Both the position numbers and the translations under genes were made by a program. Positions 44,610 through 53,020 of a stretch of 64,000 bases of DNA are shown here, in pieces. Where the stretch lies: assembly GCF_007992195.1 (NCBI RefSeq), contig NZ_BJZU01000002.1, positions 1 through 64,000 on the forward strand, given 5' to 3'. This stretch comes from Methylobacterium oxalidis (GTDB lineage Bacteria > Pseudomonadota > Alphaproteobacteria > Rhizobiales > Beijerinckiaceae). Below the pieces are notes generated by a model. It had not been told where the DNA came from. It saw only the letters and a program-made list of their open reading frames with translations, and searched no databases. Position 1 is the stretch's first letter. Each line of letters starts with the position of its first letter.

Positions 44610-47210
44610 ATGCTGCTGACGGATCCGGACAGCGGCGACACCGATCTCGATGCCCTCGGCACCGACGAGCTCGACCGGCTCGATTTCGGGGTGATCGGGC
44701 TCGATCGCGCGGGCGTGGTGGTGGTCTACAATGACGCCGCGAGCTCGCTCAGCGGGCTGTCCGCCTCCGCCGTCATCGGCCACCATTACTTCCGGATGGT
44801 GGCGCCCGCCACCAACCTGCCGAGCTTCCACGGCCGCTTCCTCGCCGGGCTGCGCCGGAACCACCTCGACGAGTCGTTCGAGTTCGTGTTCGGGCGTATC
44901 CCTCAACCACTGCGTGCCCAGATCCGGATGCGGCAGGGGCGCGAGCACGTCTGGCTCACCATCCGGCCGATCGGCAGCCTGAGCTCCGGCGGCACCCGCG
45001 AGGCGGTGCTCGCCGCGGTCGGGAGCCGGAGCCGCGCCGAGCCCGTCGACCCGAGCCTGTGCGAGCGCGAGCCGATCCACATCCCCGGCTCGATCCAGCC
45101 GAACGCCGTGATGATCGCGGCGGACGCCGAGAGCCTGGAGATCATCGCCCACAGCGTGAACGTCCACGAGGCGCTGCCCGACGACGGCCGCCCCCTGGCG
45201 GGCCGGCGCCTCGACGCCGTGCTGCCGCGCGCCTTCGTCGACATGATCCGCGCGCGCGTCGCGGCCAGCACCCTGGACGACGGCCGCACGATCCGCCGCA
45301 CGATCCGCCTGCCCGGCCGGGACCTCTCCGCGCGCAGCTTCTACGCGGTGGCGCACGCCCATCTCGGCCGGGTCGTCGTCGAGATGGAGGTCGCGCCCGA
45401 GCTGCCGGAGGATTTCTCCGTCGCGAGCCAGACCGACACGGAACTCTCCGTGGCGCGCCTGCGCGCGGCCGGGACGCTCGGCGGCGTGGCCCGCATCGCG
45501 GCCCTCGAGGTCCGGGCGCTCACCGGCTTCGAGTGCGTCCTCGTCTACCGCTTCGACGCGGACTGGAACGGCGAGGCCATCGCCGAGGACAAGGTGGCGG
45601 ACTGGGCGCGCTCGCTGCTGGGCCTGCGCTTCCCGGCCTCCGACATCCCCGCCCAGGCCCGCGCCCTCTACACCAAGGCGAAGAGCCGCTTCGTGATCGA
45701 CCGCGACAGCGTGCCGGTGCCCCTCGTCGCCGCGCCGGCCGCCGGCAACGCGCCGATCGACCTCACCTTCGCCCAGCACCGGACGCTCTCGCCGATCCAC
45801 CTCGAGTACCAGCGCAATCTCGGCGTGAACGGCTCGATGTCCATCTCGATCATGGTCGAGGGCCGGCTCTGGGGCCTGATGATCGGCCACCACCGGCAGC
45901 CGCACTACGTGGCGCCGGAGACGCGGGCGGCCGCCACCGTCATCACCGACGCCTTCGCCATGCGGGTGCAGGAGATCGAGGCCCGCCGCGCCTGGGCCGA
46001 GCAGCAGGCCCATCTCGACACGGAGGGGCGCCTCGTGCGCGGGTTGACGCACTCGGAGGATTTCGTCGGCGCACTCACGGCGGGGTCGGTGACCCTCCTC
46101 GATCTGTTCGCCGCGACCGGCGCGGGGATCGTCTCGGGCGACGCCGTCACGCTGATCGGCAAGACCCCCGGCGCGGCGCAGGTGGGCGCCCTCGCCGCCT
46201 GGCTCAGGGAGCAGCCCGTGGAGAGCCCGGCCTACGCCACGGACGCCCTCTCCGCCGCCTTCCCGCCCGCCGCCGCCTACCGGGAGATCGCGAGCGGGCT
46301 GCTGGCCGTCTTCGTCGACGCGGCCCGCGAGCACCTGCTGCTCTGGTTCCGGCCCGAGGTGCCGAGCACGGTGACCTGGGGCGGCGACCCCCGCAAGCCG
46401 GTGCTCGCCGGCAGCGGACCCGTGGCGGTGCTGCCGCGCCGCTCCTTCGAGCGCTGGGTCGAGGAGCGCACCGGCTTCGCCACCCCCTTCGCCGACTGGC
46501 AGGTCTCGCTGGCGCAGTCGCTCGCCGGCGCCGTCGAGGGCGTGGTGCTGCGCCAGCGCCGCAAGATCGACGAGCTGACGGGTCTCCTCGCCGACAAGGA
46601 GAAGCTCCTCTCGCAGAAGGATCTCCTGACCCGCGAGATCGACCACCGGGTGAAGAACTCGCTGCAGATCGTCTCCGCCTTCCTGCAGATGCAGCGCCGG
46701 CAGATCGCCGACCCGGACGCGCGCCAGGCCTTCGCCGAGACCTCGGCGCGGGTGATGAGCGTGGCCCGCGTCCACGACAGCCTCTACCAGGCCGAGAGCG
46801 TCGAGGAGGTCGATCTCGGCCAGACGATCGAGAACCTGTGCAGCGACCTCGCCGGCATGGCGGGCGACGGGCACGCCGTCGACCTCGTGGCCGAGCCCGG
46901 CGTGATGGTGCCCTACCGCAAGGCGGTGGCGCTCTCGCTGATCGCCACCGAGCTCGTCACCAACGCCTTCAAGTACGCGGCGAACCCGACCGGGGGCGGC
47001 CGCGTCGAGGTGAGCGTCTCCTCCTCCGGGGTCGGCATCGTGCAGCTCAAGGTCTGCGACGACGGCCAGGGCATGCCGGAGGGCTGGAGCGAGGCGAGGC
47101 CGCAGGGCACCGGCCTCGGCATGAAGATGATCCGCGCGATGCTCGACCAGATCAACGCGCGCCTCGAAGTCGCCAACGCGCCCGGCGCCTGCTTCACGAT
47201 CACCGCGTGA
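44610..47210 (+). CDS. bacteriophytochrome histidine kinase with N-terminal PYP-like domain
   Basis: 866 residues. Residues 1-121 align closely with photoactive yellow protein: LDFGVIGLDRAG, then AVIGHHYFRMVAPATNLPSFHGRF, matching [23 protein letters not shown] of PYP. Tyr40 matches PYP Tyr42, but PYP Cys69 is Ala67 and Glu46 is Ala44, so p-coumarate binding is unlikely. The phytochrome module follows: biliverdin Cys151 in LCEREPIHIPG, PAS, GAF (DIP at 345-347, PIH at 395-397), and PHY with the tongue motif PRRSF (609-613). The kinase is HisKA_2 type: His679 in REIDHRVKNSLQ, N box ELVTNAFKYA, G box GTGLGM. IQPNA stands where most phytochromes have IQPHG. Its stop overlaps the heme oxygenase start (GTGA). 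No response regulator is adjacent. Confidence 0.95.
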   Translation: MLLTDPDSGDTDLDALGTDELDRLDFGVIGLDRAGVVVVYNDAASSLSGLSASAVIGHHYFRMVAPATNLPSFHGRFLAGLRRNHLDESFEFVFGRIPQPLRAQIRMRQGREHVWLTIRPIGSLSSGGTREAVLAAVGSRSRAEPVDPSLCEREPIHIPGSIQPNAVMIAADAESLEIIAHSVNVHEALPDDGRPLAGRRLDAVLPRAFVDMIRARVAASTLDDGRTIRRTIRLPGRDLSARSFYAVAHAHLGRVVVEMEVAPELPEDFSVASQTDTELSVARLRAAGTLGGVARIAALEVRALTGFECVLVYRFDADWNGEAIAEDKVADWARSLLGLRFPASDIPAQARALYTKAKSRFVIDRDSVPVPLVAAPAAGNAPIDLTFAQHRTLSPIHLEYQRNLGVNGSMSISIMVEGRLWGLMIGHHRQPHYVAPETRAAATVITDAFAMRVQEIEARRAWAEQQAHLDTEGRLVRGLTHSEDFVGALTAGSVTLLDLFAATGAGIVSGDAVTLIGKTPGAAQVGALAAWLREQPVESPAYATDALSAAFPPAAAYREIASGLLAVFVDAAREHLLLWFRPEVPSTVTWGGDPRKPVLAGSGPVAVLPRRSFERWVEERTGFATPFADWQVSLAQSLAGAVEGVVLRQRRKIDELTGLLADKEKLLSQKDLLTREIDHRVKNSLQIVSAFLQMQRRQIADPDARQAFAETSARVMSVARVHDSLYQAESVEEVDLGQTIENLCSDLAGMAGDGHAVDLVAEPGVMVPYRKAVALSLIATELVTNAFKYAANPTGGGRVEVSVSSSGVGIVQLKVCDDGQGMPEGWSEARPQGTGLGMKMIRAMLDQINARLEVANAPGACFTITA

Positions 47211-47794
47211 GCGCACCCGGACTGCACGCCCGCCTGCGCGCGGAGACCGCCGCCGCGCACGAGGCCCTGGAGCGGGACCTCGACTGGGAGGCGCGGGTGG
47301 CCACGCTCTCCGGCTACCGCGACCTCCTCGCGCGCCTGCGCGGCTTCCACGCCGCCTACGAGCCGGCCATCGCGGCCGCGCTCGGCGACGAGCCCTTCCT
47401 CGCGCAGCGGCGGCGCCTGCCGGCCCTCGACGCGGACCTCGGTGTTCTCGGGCTCGACGCGGCGGCCCTGGGGCTGCTGCCGGCCGCCCCGGCCCCGCGC
47501 CTCGACGGGCCGGCCGCGGCGCTGGGCGCGCTCTACGTGCTGGAGGGATCGACGCTCGGCGGGCAGGTCATCGGCCGCCGCATCGAGGCGCTGCACGGGG
47601 CCGACGCCGAGGGGGCCTGCGCCTATTACCGAGGCCGGGGCGAGCGCACCGGCGCGCTGTGGGCGGCCTTCCGCGCCCGCCTCGAGGCCGCGCCGGGCGG
47701 GCAGGAGGCCGAGGCGACCTCGCGCGCCGCCACCGCGACGTTCGACGCGATGCGCCTGTGGCTGTGCGGCCGCGCGGCGAGCGCGGCGGCCTGA
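47207..47794 (+). CDS. bphO: heme oxygenase for biliverdin synthesis (BphO type)
   Basis: 195 residues. Cleaves heme to biliverdin, the chromophore of the upstream phytochrome. The proximal-His region AAAHEALERDLDW (near residue 18), GFHAAYEPAI and GALYVLEGSTLGGQVIGRRI are family marks. GTG start overlaps the kinase stop by 4 nt, so sensor and chromophore enzyme are co-translated. Converges with gmk, with only 7 nt between the stops. Confidence 0.94.
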   Translation: MSAPGLHARLRAETAAAHEALERDLDWEARVATLSGYRDLLARLRGFHAAYEPAIAAALGDEPFLAQRRRLPALDADLGVLGLDAAALGLLPAAPAPRLDGPAAALGALYVLEGSTLGGQVIGRRIEALHGADAEGACAYYRGRGERTGALWAAFRARLEAAPGGQEAEATSRAATATFDAMRLWLCGRAASAAA

Positions 47795-47801
47795 GGCGCC
47801 C

Positions 47802-48473
47802 TCAGCCCCGCTCGCCCTCGCTCAGCAGCCCGTCCACGAAGGCGCCGAGGCCGGTGCGGCGGTTCCGCCTCAGGCGCTCGGCCGTGAGGATGCCCTGGAG
47901 CGACGTGAACGCGTTCTGGAGGTCGTCGTTGACGATGACGTAGTCGTACTCGCTCCAGCGCTGGATCTCGACGCGGGCGTTGGCGAGGCGCTTCTCGATG
48001 GTGGCCGGCGAATCCTCGGCCCTCCGCTCCAGGCGCTGGCGCAGCTCCGCCATGCTTGGGGGCAGGATGAAGACCGTGACGACGTCGTCCGAGAGCTTCG
48101 AGCGGACCTGCCGCGTGCCCTGGTAGTCGATGTCGAAGATCATGTCCCGGCCCTCGGCCAGGACCTTCTCCACGGGCCGGCGCGGCGTGCCGTAGAAGTT
48201 GCCGTGCACCTCCGCCCATTCGAGCAGGTCGTCGCGGGCGCGCAGGCCCTCGAACGCCTCCCGGTCGATGAAGCGGTAGTGCTTGCCCTCGATCTCCGAG
48301 GGGCGGCGCGGGCGCGTGGTCACGGAGATCGAGAGCTCGAGGCCCCAGCCGCCGTCCTGCGCGATGGCCCGCGTCAGCGTCGTCTTTCCCGCCCCCGAGG
48401 GGGAGGACAGGATCAGGATCAGGCCGCGCCGGCCGATCCGCGCCTCGCCCGGCTCCGGCATTGCCCCGGTCAT
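47802..48473 (-). CDS. gmk: guanylate kinase
   Basis: 223 residues. Phosphorylates GMP to GDP. P-loop LSSPSGAGKTT at 22-32, GMP-binding SVTTRPRRPSEIEGKHYRF, and DIDYQGTRQV near 115 are all present. First ATG chosen; M5 is an alternative. Next in the minus-strand group yicC-gmk, 63 nt after yicC. Confidence 0.97.
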   Translation of the reverse strand: MTGAMPEPGEARIGRRGLILILSSPSGAGKTTLTRAIAQDGGWGLELSISVTTRPRRPSEIEGKHYRFIDREAFEGLRARDDLLEWAEVHGNFYGTPRRPVEKVLAEGRDMIFDIDYQGTRQVRSKLSDDVVTVFILPPSMAELRQRLERRAEDSPATIEKRLANARVEIQRWSEYDYVIVNDDLQNAFTSLQGILTAERLRRNRRTGLGAFVDGLLSEGERG

Positions 48474-48536
48474 CGGCGGGCACTCCCCATCTCGACCTGC
48501 CCGCTGGCTCGCGACCGCACCATGCCTCGACGCACC

Positions 48537-49418
48537 CTACTCGACGTTCTGGACCTGCTCGCGGAATTGCTCCACCACGGCCTTCAAGTCGAGTCCGATC
48601 CGCGACAGGGCGATGTCGTTGGCCTTGGCGCAGAGCGTGTTCGACTCGCGGCCGAGCTCCTGCGCCAGGAAATCGAGGCGCCGGCCGATGGCGCCGCCGT
48701 TGGCGATCAGCTCGCCCGCCGCCGCGAGGTGCGCGCGCAGGCGGTCGAGCTCCTCGCGCACGTCGGCCTTGGCGGCGAGCAGCACCGCCTCCTGGTGCAG
48801 CCGCTCCGGGTCGAGCCCGCCGCCGCTCCCCTCGGTGAGGCTGGCGAGGCTGGCGGAGAGCTTCGCCCGCACGGCCTCGGGCCGGCGCGCCGGGCACTCC
48901 TCGGCGGCCCGGGTCAGCTCGCCCATGCGGGCGAGCTGGGCGGTGACGATCTCCTGGAGCTGGCGCCCTTCCGCGCGGCGCGCCTCGACGAGGTCGGCGA
49001 CGAGCCGCACCACCCCTTCGGCGAGGTCGCGGGCGAGCGATTCCGTCTCGGCGCCCTCCGCCTCCTCGCTCTCGATGACGCCGCGCACCCCGAGCAGCCC
49101 GTCCATGGTGGCGGGGGCGAGGCCCTCCGGCACCGGCACCCGGGCGACCGCCGCGGCGAGCGCGGCGAGGAGTGCCTCGTTGACCCGCACCCGCGCGGCC
49201 GTCTCGGGCTTCGTCAGGGCGAGCGAGACCTGGCACTGGCCGCGCGTCAGGGTCTTCTGCAGGGCGGTGCGGGCGGTCTCGCCCGCGGCTTCCGCGCCGT
49301 TCGGCACCCGTACCCGCACGTCGAGGCCGCGGCCGTTGACGCTCCGGACCTCCCAGGCCCACTGCACCGGGCCCGTCGTTCCGGTGGCCCGGGCGAACCC
49401 GGTCATGCTCGCGATCAT
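48537..49418 (-). CDS. yicC: YicC-family endoribonuclease
   Basis: 293 residues. N-terminal SMTGFARATG and WEVRSVNGRGLDVRVRVPNG and the C-terminal DUF1732 end ESNTLCAKANDIALSRIGLDLK with VEQFREQVQNVE are complete. YicC proteins are RNases affecting small-RNA stability in E. coli. Lies between mltG and gmk, its usual neighbours. ATG 49418; the next possible start is M5. Confidence 0.93.
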   Translation of the reverse strand: MIASMTGFARATGTTGPVQWAWEVRSVNGRGLDVRVRVPNGAEAAGETARTALQKTLTRGQCQVSLALTKPETAARVRVNEALLAALAAAVARVPVPEGLAPATMDGLLGVRGVIESEEAEGAETESLARDLAEGVVRLVADLVEARRAEGRQLQEIVTAQLARMGELTRAAEECPARRPEAVRAKLSASLASLTEGSGGGLDPERLHQEAVLLAAKADVREELDRLRAHLAAAGELIANGGAIGRRLDFLAQELGRESNTLCAKANDIALSRIGLDLKAVVEQFREQVQNVE

Positions 49419-49474
49419 GTCCCTGACTGAGCCCCCGCTCCGCTGTGGCGCCCGCGCCGCACGGGCCTCGACGA

Positions 49475-50854
49475 TCAACGCGGCTGCTTGAGCACCGGCA
49501 CGGACTTCGCCGAATTCAGGTCGAACGTCTTGTTCTTCAAGGGATCGAGCTTGGTGCCCTCCGAGGCGTCGAAGGCGCGCGAGCGCCCGCCCGCCGCGTT
49601 GGTCCCGTCGGCGGCGAAGGCCGCGTCGGTCGGCGGCGCGAAGGCGGAGGCGCGGCCGGGCACGGCGCCGGCATCGGCCGGCGGGTCCGCCTTGTCGACG
49701 CCGCCCGCGTCCGGCGAGGCGTTCTGGCGGCTGCGCTCCACCGCCCGCCAGCGGGCGACGTTCTTCTGGTGGCCCTCCAGGCTGTCGGCGAAGGCGTGGC
49801 CGCCGGTTCCGTCGGCCACGAAGTAGAGGTCCTTGGTGCGCGAGGGGTTGGCCACCGCCTCCAGCGCCGCGCGGCCCGGATTGGCGATCGGGCCCGGCGG
49901 CAGGCCCTCGATCACGTAGGTGTTGTAGGGCGTCGCCCGCTCGATCTCCGAGCGCTGGATGCCGCGCCCCAGCGTGCCGCGCCCGCCCACGAGCCCGTAG
50001 ACGATGGTCGGGTCCGATTGCAGGCGCATGCGCTTGTTGAGGCGGTTCACGAAGACGCCGGCCACGCGCGGGCGCTCGTCGGCCCGGCCCGTCTCCTTCT
50101 CGACGATCGAGGCGAGGGTGACCATCTCGGCCGGCGTGCGCACCGGGACCTCGACGTTCCGGCGCTGCCAGATCTGGTTCAGCACCTCCTTCTGCTTCGC
50201 CTTCATGAGGTTGACGATCTGCTGCCGGGTGGCGCCGCGCTCGAACTTGTAGGTGTCGGGCAGGAGCGAGCCCTCGGCGGGGATCTCGCCGATCTCGCCG
50301 GCGAGTATCTCGTTCTCGTTGAGTCTCGCGACGATCTGCTCGCTGGTCAGCCCCTCGGGGAAGGTGACGGCGTGCTGCACCTGCCGGCCGGAGGTCACGA
50401 CGTCGAGGGCGTCGCTGATCGTGGCATGCGCCTTGAAGCTGTACTCGCCGGCCTTGAGCGGCGGCCGGCCGCCGAAGCGGGCGGCGATCTCGAACAGGCC
50501 GGTGTGGGCGATCACGCCCTCGCGCTGGAGGATCTCGGCGATCTCGCCGGTGCCGCTGCGGGAGGGGATGACCACGACCTTGTCGGCGGCGAGCGGGCCG
50601 GGCTCGTGGATCTGCCGCTGCACCAGCGTCAGGCCGATCATGGCGCCGATGGCGAGCACCACCGCGAAGGTGAGGAGGCCGCTGATCGTGGCGAGCAGCC
50701 CGCCGCGCTCGCGCTCCGGCTCCTCGGGCGGCGGCGGGGCCGCGGTCGGCTTGATGGCCTCGCCGGGCGAGCGCGGCGAGAGCCGGTTCGGCAGGGCCGG
50801 CTCGTCGGAGAGGGTCGGCGTCGGCGCGGGCGTCTTGCGTCTGCGGAAGAACAT
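49475..50854 (-). CDS. mltG: endolytic transglycosylase MltG
   Basis: 459 residues. Membrane-anchored enzyme that cuts nascent peptidoglycan glycan strands. A Pro-rich cytoplasmic tail (1-50), one span (about 53-78), then LysM-like and YceG domains. The catalytic Glu252 lies in LASIVEKETG, with RLQSDPTIVYGL and TPYNTYVIEGLPPGPI downstream. The C-terminus has an extra 80-residue Ala/Asp-rich tail. Confidence 0.94.
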   Translation of the reverse strand: MFFRRRKTPAPTPTLSDEPALPNRLSPRSPGEAIKPTAAPPPPEEPERERGGLLATISGLLTFAVVLAIGAMIGLTLVQRQIHEPGPLAADKVVVIPSRSGTGEIAEILQREGVIAHTGLFEIAARFGGRPPLKAGEYSFKAHATISDALDVVTSGRQVQHAVTFPEGLTSEQIVARLNENEILAGEIGEIPAEGSLLPDTYKFERGATRQQIVNLMKAKQKEVLNQIWQRRNVEVPVRTPAEMVTLASIVEKETGRADERPRVAGVFVNRLNKRMRLQSDPTIVYGLVGGRGTLGRGIQRSEIERATPYNTYVIEGLPPGPIANPGRAALEAVANPSRTKDLYFVADGTGGHAFADSLEGHQKNVARWRAVERSRQNASPDAGGVDKADPPADAGAVPGRASAFAPPTDAAFAADGTNAAGGRSRAFDASEGTKLDPLKNKTFDLNSAKSVPVLKQPR

Positions 50855-51022
50855 CGGAATCCTGCTCGGGCTCGCGCGTCCCGACCCCTCGCCCGGTCTT
50901 CCCGCCGGGTGCGGCGCCGCCGGGGCGGCACCGGGCAGGATGGCACGGTCGGGCGCGCATGTCAGGAGAGCGCGGACCGCGCGACCCTAGCCCGCTTTAT
51001 GGCAAAATTGCCGGTGCGGCCC

Positions 51023-51961
51023 TCATGTCGCCGCGCCGAGGGCCGCTCGCCGGGTGCCAACCCCGCGCGCGGGCGCCGGCTGGCAGGCCGCGCAGTAGAA
51101 GGTGGAGCGCCCGGCCTGGACCATCCGCCCGATCACGCCCCGGCAGCCCGGGGCCGAGCAGGGCTCGCCGACCCGGTCGTAGACCCGGAACGCGTGCTGG
51201 AAGGCGCCGGCGCTGCCGTCGGTATGGGCGTAGTCCCGCAGCGTCGAGCCGCCCGCCGCCACCGCCTCGGTCAGCACGTCGCGGATCACCCGGGCGAGGA
51301 GGCGCGCCTTCGGGGTCGGGCGGCCGCTCCCGGTGGCGAGGCTGCCGGCCGGCGCCTCGGGGTGGAGGCCGGCCCGGTGCAGGGCCTCGCAGACGTAGAT
51401 GTTGCCGAGGCCGGCGATCAGGCGCTGGTCGAGGAGCGCGCTCTTGAGCGGCGTGATCCGGTGGCGGAACAGGCGCGCCACCGCCTCGCCCGTCAGCGCC
51501 TCGCTCAGGGGCTCGATGCCCATGCCGGCGAAGTGGCGGCTGGCGGCGAGCCCGTCCGTCGGCACGAGGTCCATGAAGCCGAAGCGGCGCACGTCGTTGT
51601 AGGTGATCGTAGCCCCCGTCTCCATCGCCATCACGACGTGGTCGTGCTTCGGCGTGCCGAGCGCCCCTTCGAGGTAGAAGTCGCCGGGCGAGAGGTTTCG
51701 CCCATCCGGCAGGGCCACGTCGAAGCGCCCGCTCATGCCGAGGTGCATGACCAGCGTCTCGCCCGAATCGAGGTGCGCCGTCAGGTACTTGGCCCGGCGC
51801 GCGAGCTCCCTCACGCGCCGCCCCTCCAGGCGCTCGGCGAAGCGCTCCGGGAAGGCGAAGCGCAGGTTCGGGCGGCGCAGGGTGACGCGGGAGAAGCGCG
51901 CCCCGACCAGGGCGGGCTCCAGCCCGCGGCGGACGGTCTCGACCTCGGGAAGCTCGGGCAT
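51023..51961 (-). CDS. mutM: formamidopyrimidine-DNA glycosylase (Fpg/MutM)
   Basis: 312 residues. Removes oxidised purines from DNA. Starts [14 protein letters not shown] with the catalytic Pro2 and Glu3. The HLGMSGRF loop, [15 protein letters not shown], and the C-terminal four-Cys zinc finger (CSAPGC ... FYCAAC) are intact. Divergent from ubiE with a 233-nt gap. Confidence 0.97.
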   Translation of the reverse strand: MPELPEVETVRRGLEPALVGARFSRVTLRRPNLRFAFPERFAERLEGRRVRELARRAKYLTAHLDSGETLVMHLGMSGRFDVALPDGRNLSPGDFYLEGALGTPKHDHVVMAMETGATITYNDVRRFGFMDLVPTDGLAASRHFAGMGIEPLSEALTGEAVARLFRHRITPLKSALLDQRLIAGLGNIYVCEALHRAGLHPEAPAGSLATGSGRPTPKARLLARVIRDVLTEAVAAGGSTLRDYAHTDGSAGAFQHAFRVYDRVGEPCSAPGCRGVIGRMVQAGRSTFYCAACQPAPARGVGTRRAALGAAT

Positions 51962-52194
51962 TCTCTGTGCTGGACCGTGGACGTGTCGGGAGGAGGCCGT
52001 GATATCGGCCCGCGGCGCCCGCGCAGCAATGCCGCTGCGACGCCGCGCGTCAGGACACCTGGCGGCACCGTCCGGGCGCCGCGTCGAGAACCGCCCGGCG
52101 CGCCGAACCCCGTGCGCCCGGCCCGGAGCGCGGGTTTCGACGCATGGCGGTTTCTCCGCCGCTTCGCTATGGAGGCGGGCGAAGGACAGGTGCC

Positions 52195-52968
52195 ATGCGA
52201 GACGACGAGCGGCGTTCGGACGGGGCGACGACGGATTTCGGGTTCGAGCGGGTGGCGCTCGCCGAGAAGCAGGAGCGCGTCGACGACGTGTTCCGCTCGG
52301 TCGCCCGGCGCTACGACCTGATGAACGACCTGATGTCGGCGGGCCTGCACCGGGCCTGGAAGGCGCAGCTCATCGCGATGCTGCGCCCGCCGCAGGGCCG
52401 GCCGTTCCACCACCTCGACGTGGCGGGCGGCACCGGCGACATCGCCTTCCGCTCGCTGGAGGCCGGCGGCCCCGGCACGCACGTCACCGTGCTCGACATC
52501 AACGAGGCGATGCTGCGCGTCGGCGCCGAGCGGGCGGGCGGCCGCTATTCGGGGCGCATCGACTTCGTCACCGGCAACGCCGAGAGCCTGCCGCTGCCGG
52601 ATTCCGCCTTCGACGCCTACACCATCGCCTTCGGCATCCGGAACGTGCCGCGCATCGAGGCGGCGCTCGCCGAGGCGCGCCGGGTGCTGAAGCCGGGCGG
52701 GCGCTTCCTGTGCCTCGAATTCTCGAAGGTCGACATGCCGGTGCTCGACCGGATCTACGACGCCTACTCCTTCCACGTGATCCCGCGGATCGGCGCGCGG
52801 GTGGCGGGCGACGCGGAATCCTACCGCTACCTCGTGGAGTCGATCCGCCGCTTCCCCTCCCCCGGCGCCTTCGCGGGCATGATCGAGGCGGCGGGCTTGC
52901 GCCACGTCAGCCACCGCCTGCTGTCCGGCGGCATCGTGGCGATCCACTCGGGCTGGAAGGTCTCCTGA
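52195..52968 (+). CDS. ubiE: ubiquinone/menaquinone methyltransferase UbiE
   Basis: 257 residues. C-methylation in ubiquinone (and menaquinone) synthesis. Motifs: [34 protein letters not shown] (SAM motif I), AFGIRNVPR, and [13 protein letters not shown] 52195 is preferred over an in-frame ATG at 52144 because the conserved part starts later. Its stop overlaps an 18-codon reading frame that runs into ubiB. Confidence 0.96.
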   Translation: MRDDERRSDGATTDFGFERVALAEKQERVDDVFRSVARRYDLMNDLMSAGLHRAWKAQLIAMLRPPQGRPFHHLDVAGGTGDIAFRSLEAGGPGTHVTVLDINEAMLRVGAERAGGRYSGRIDFVTGNAESLPLPDSAFDAYTIAFGIRNVPRIEAALAEARRVLKPGGRFLCLEFSKVDMPVLDRIYDAYSFHVIPRIGARVAGDAESYRYLVESIRRFPSPGAFAGMIEAAGLRHVSHRLLSGGIVAIHSGWKVS

Positions 52969-53020
52969 TGGTGCTGGCCGCGACGGCGCCCGGGGCGAGC
53001 GCCGGGGAGCCGAACCTCCG

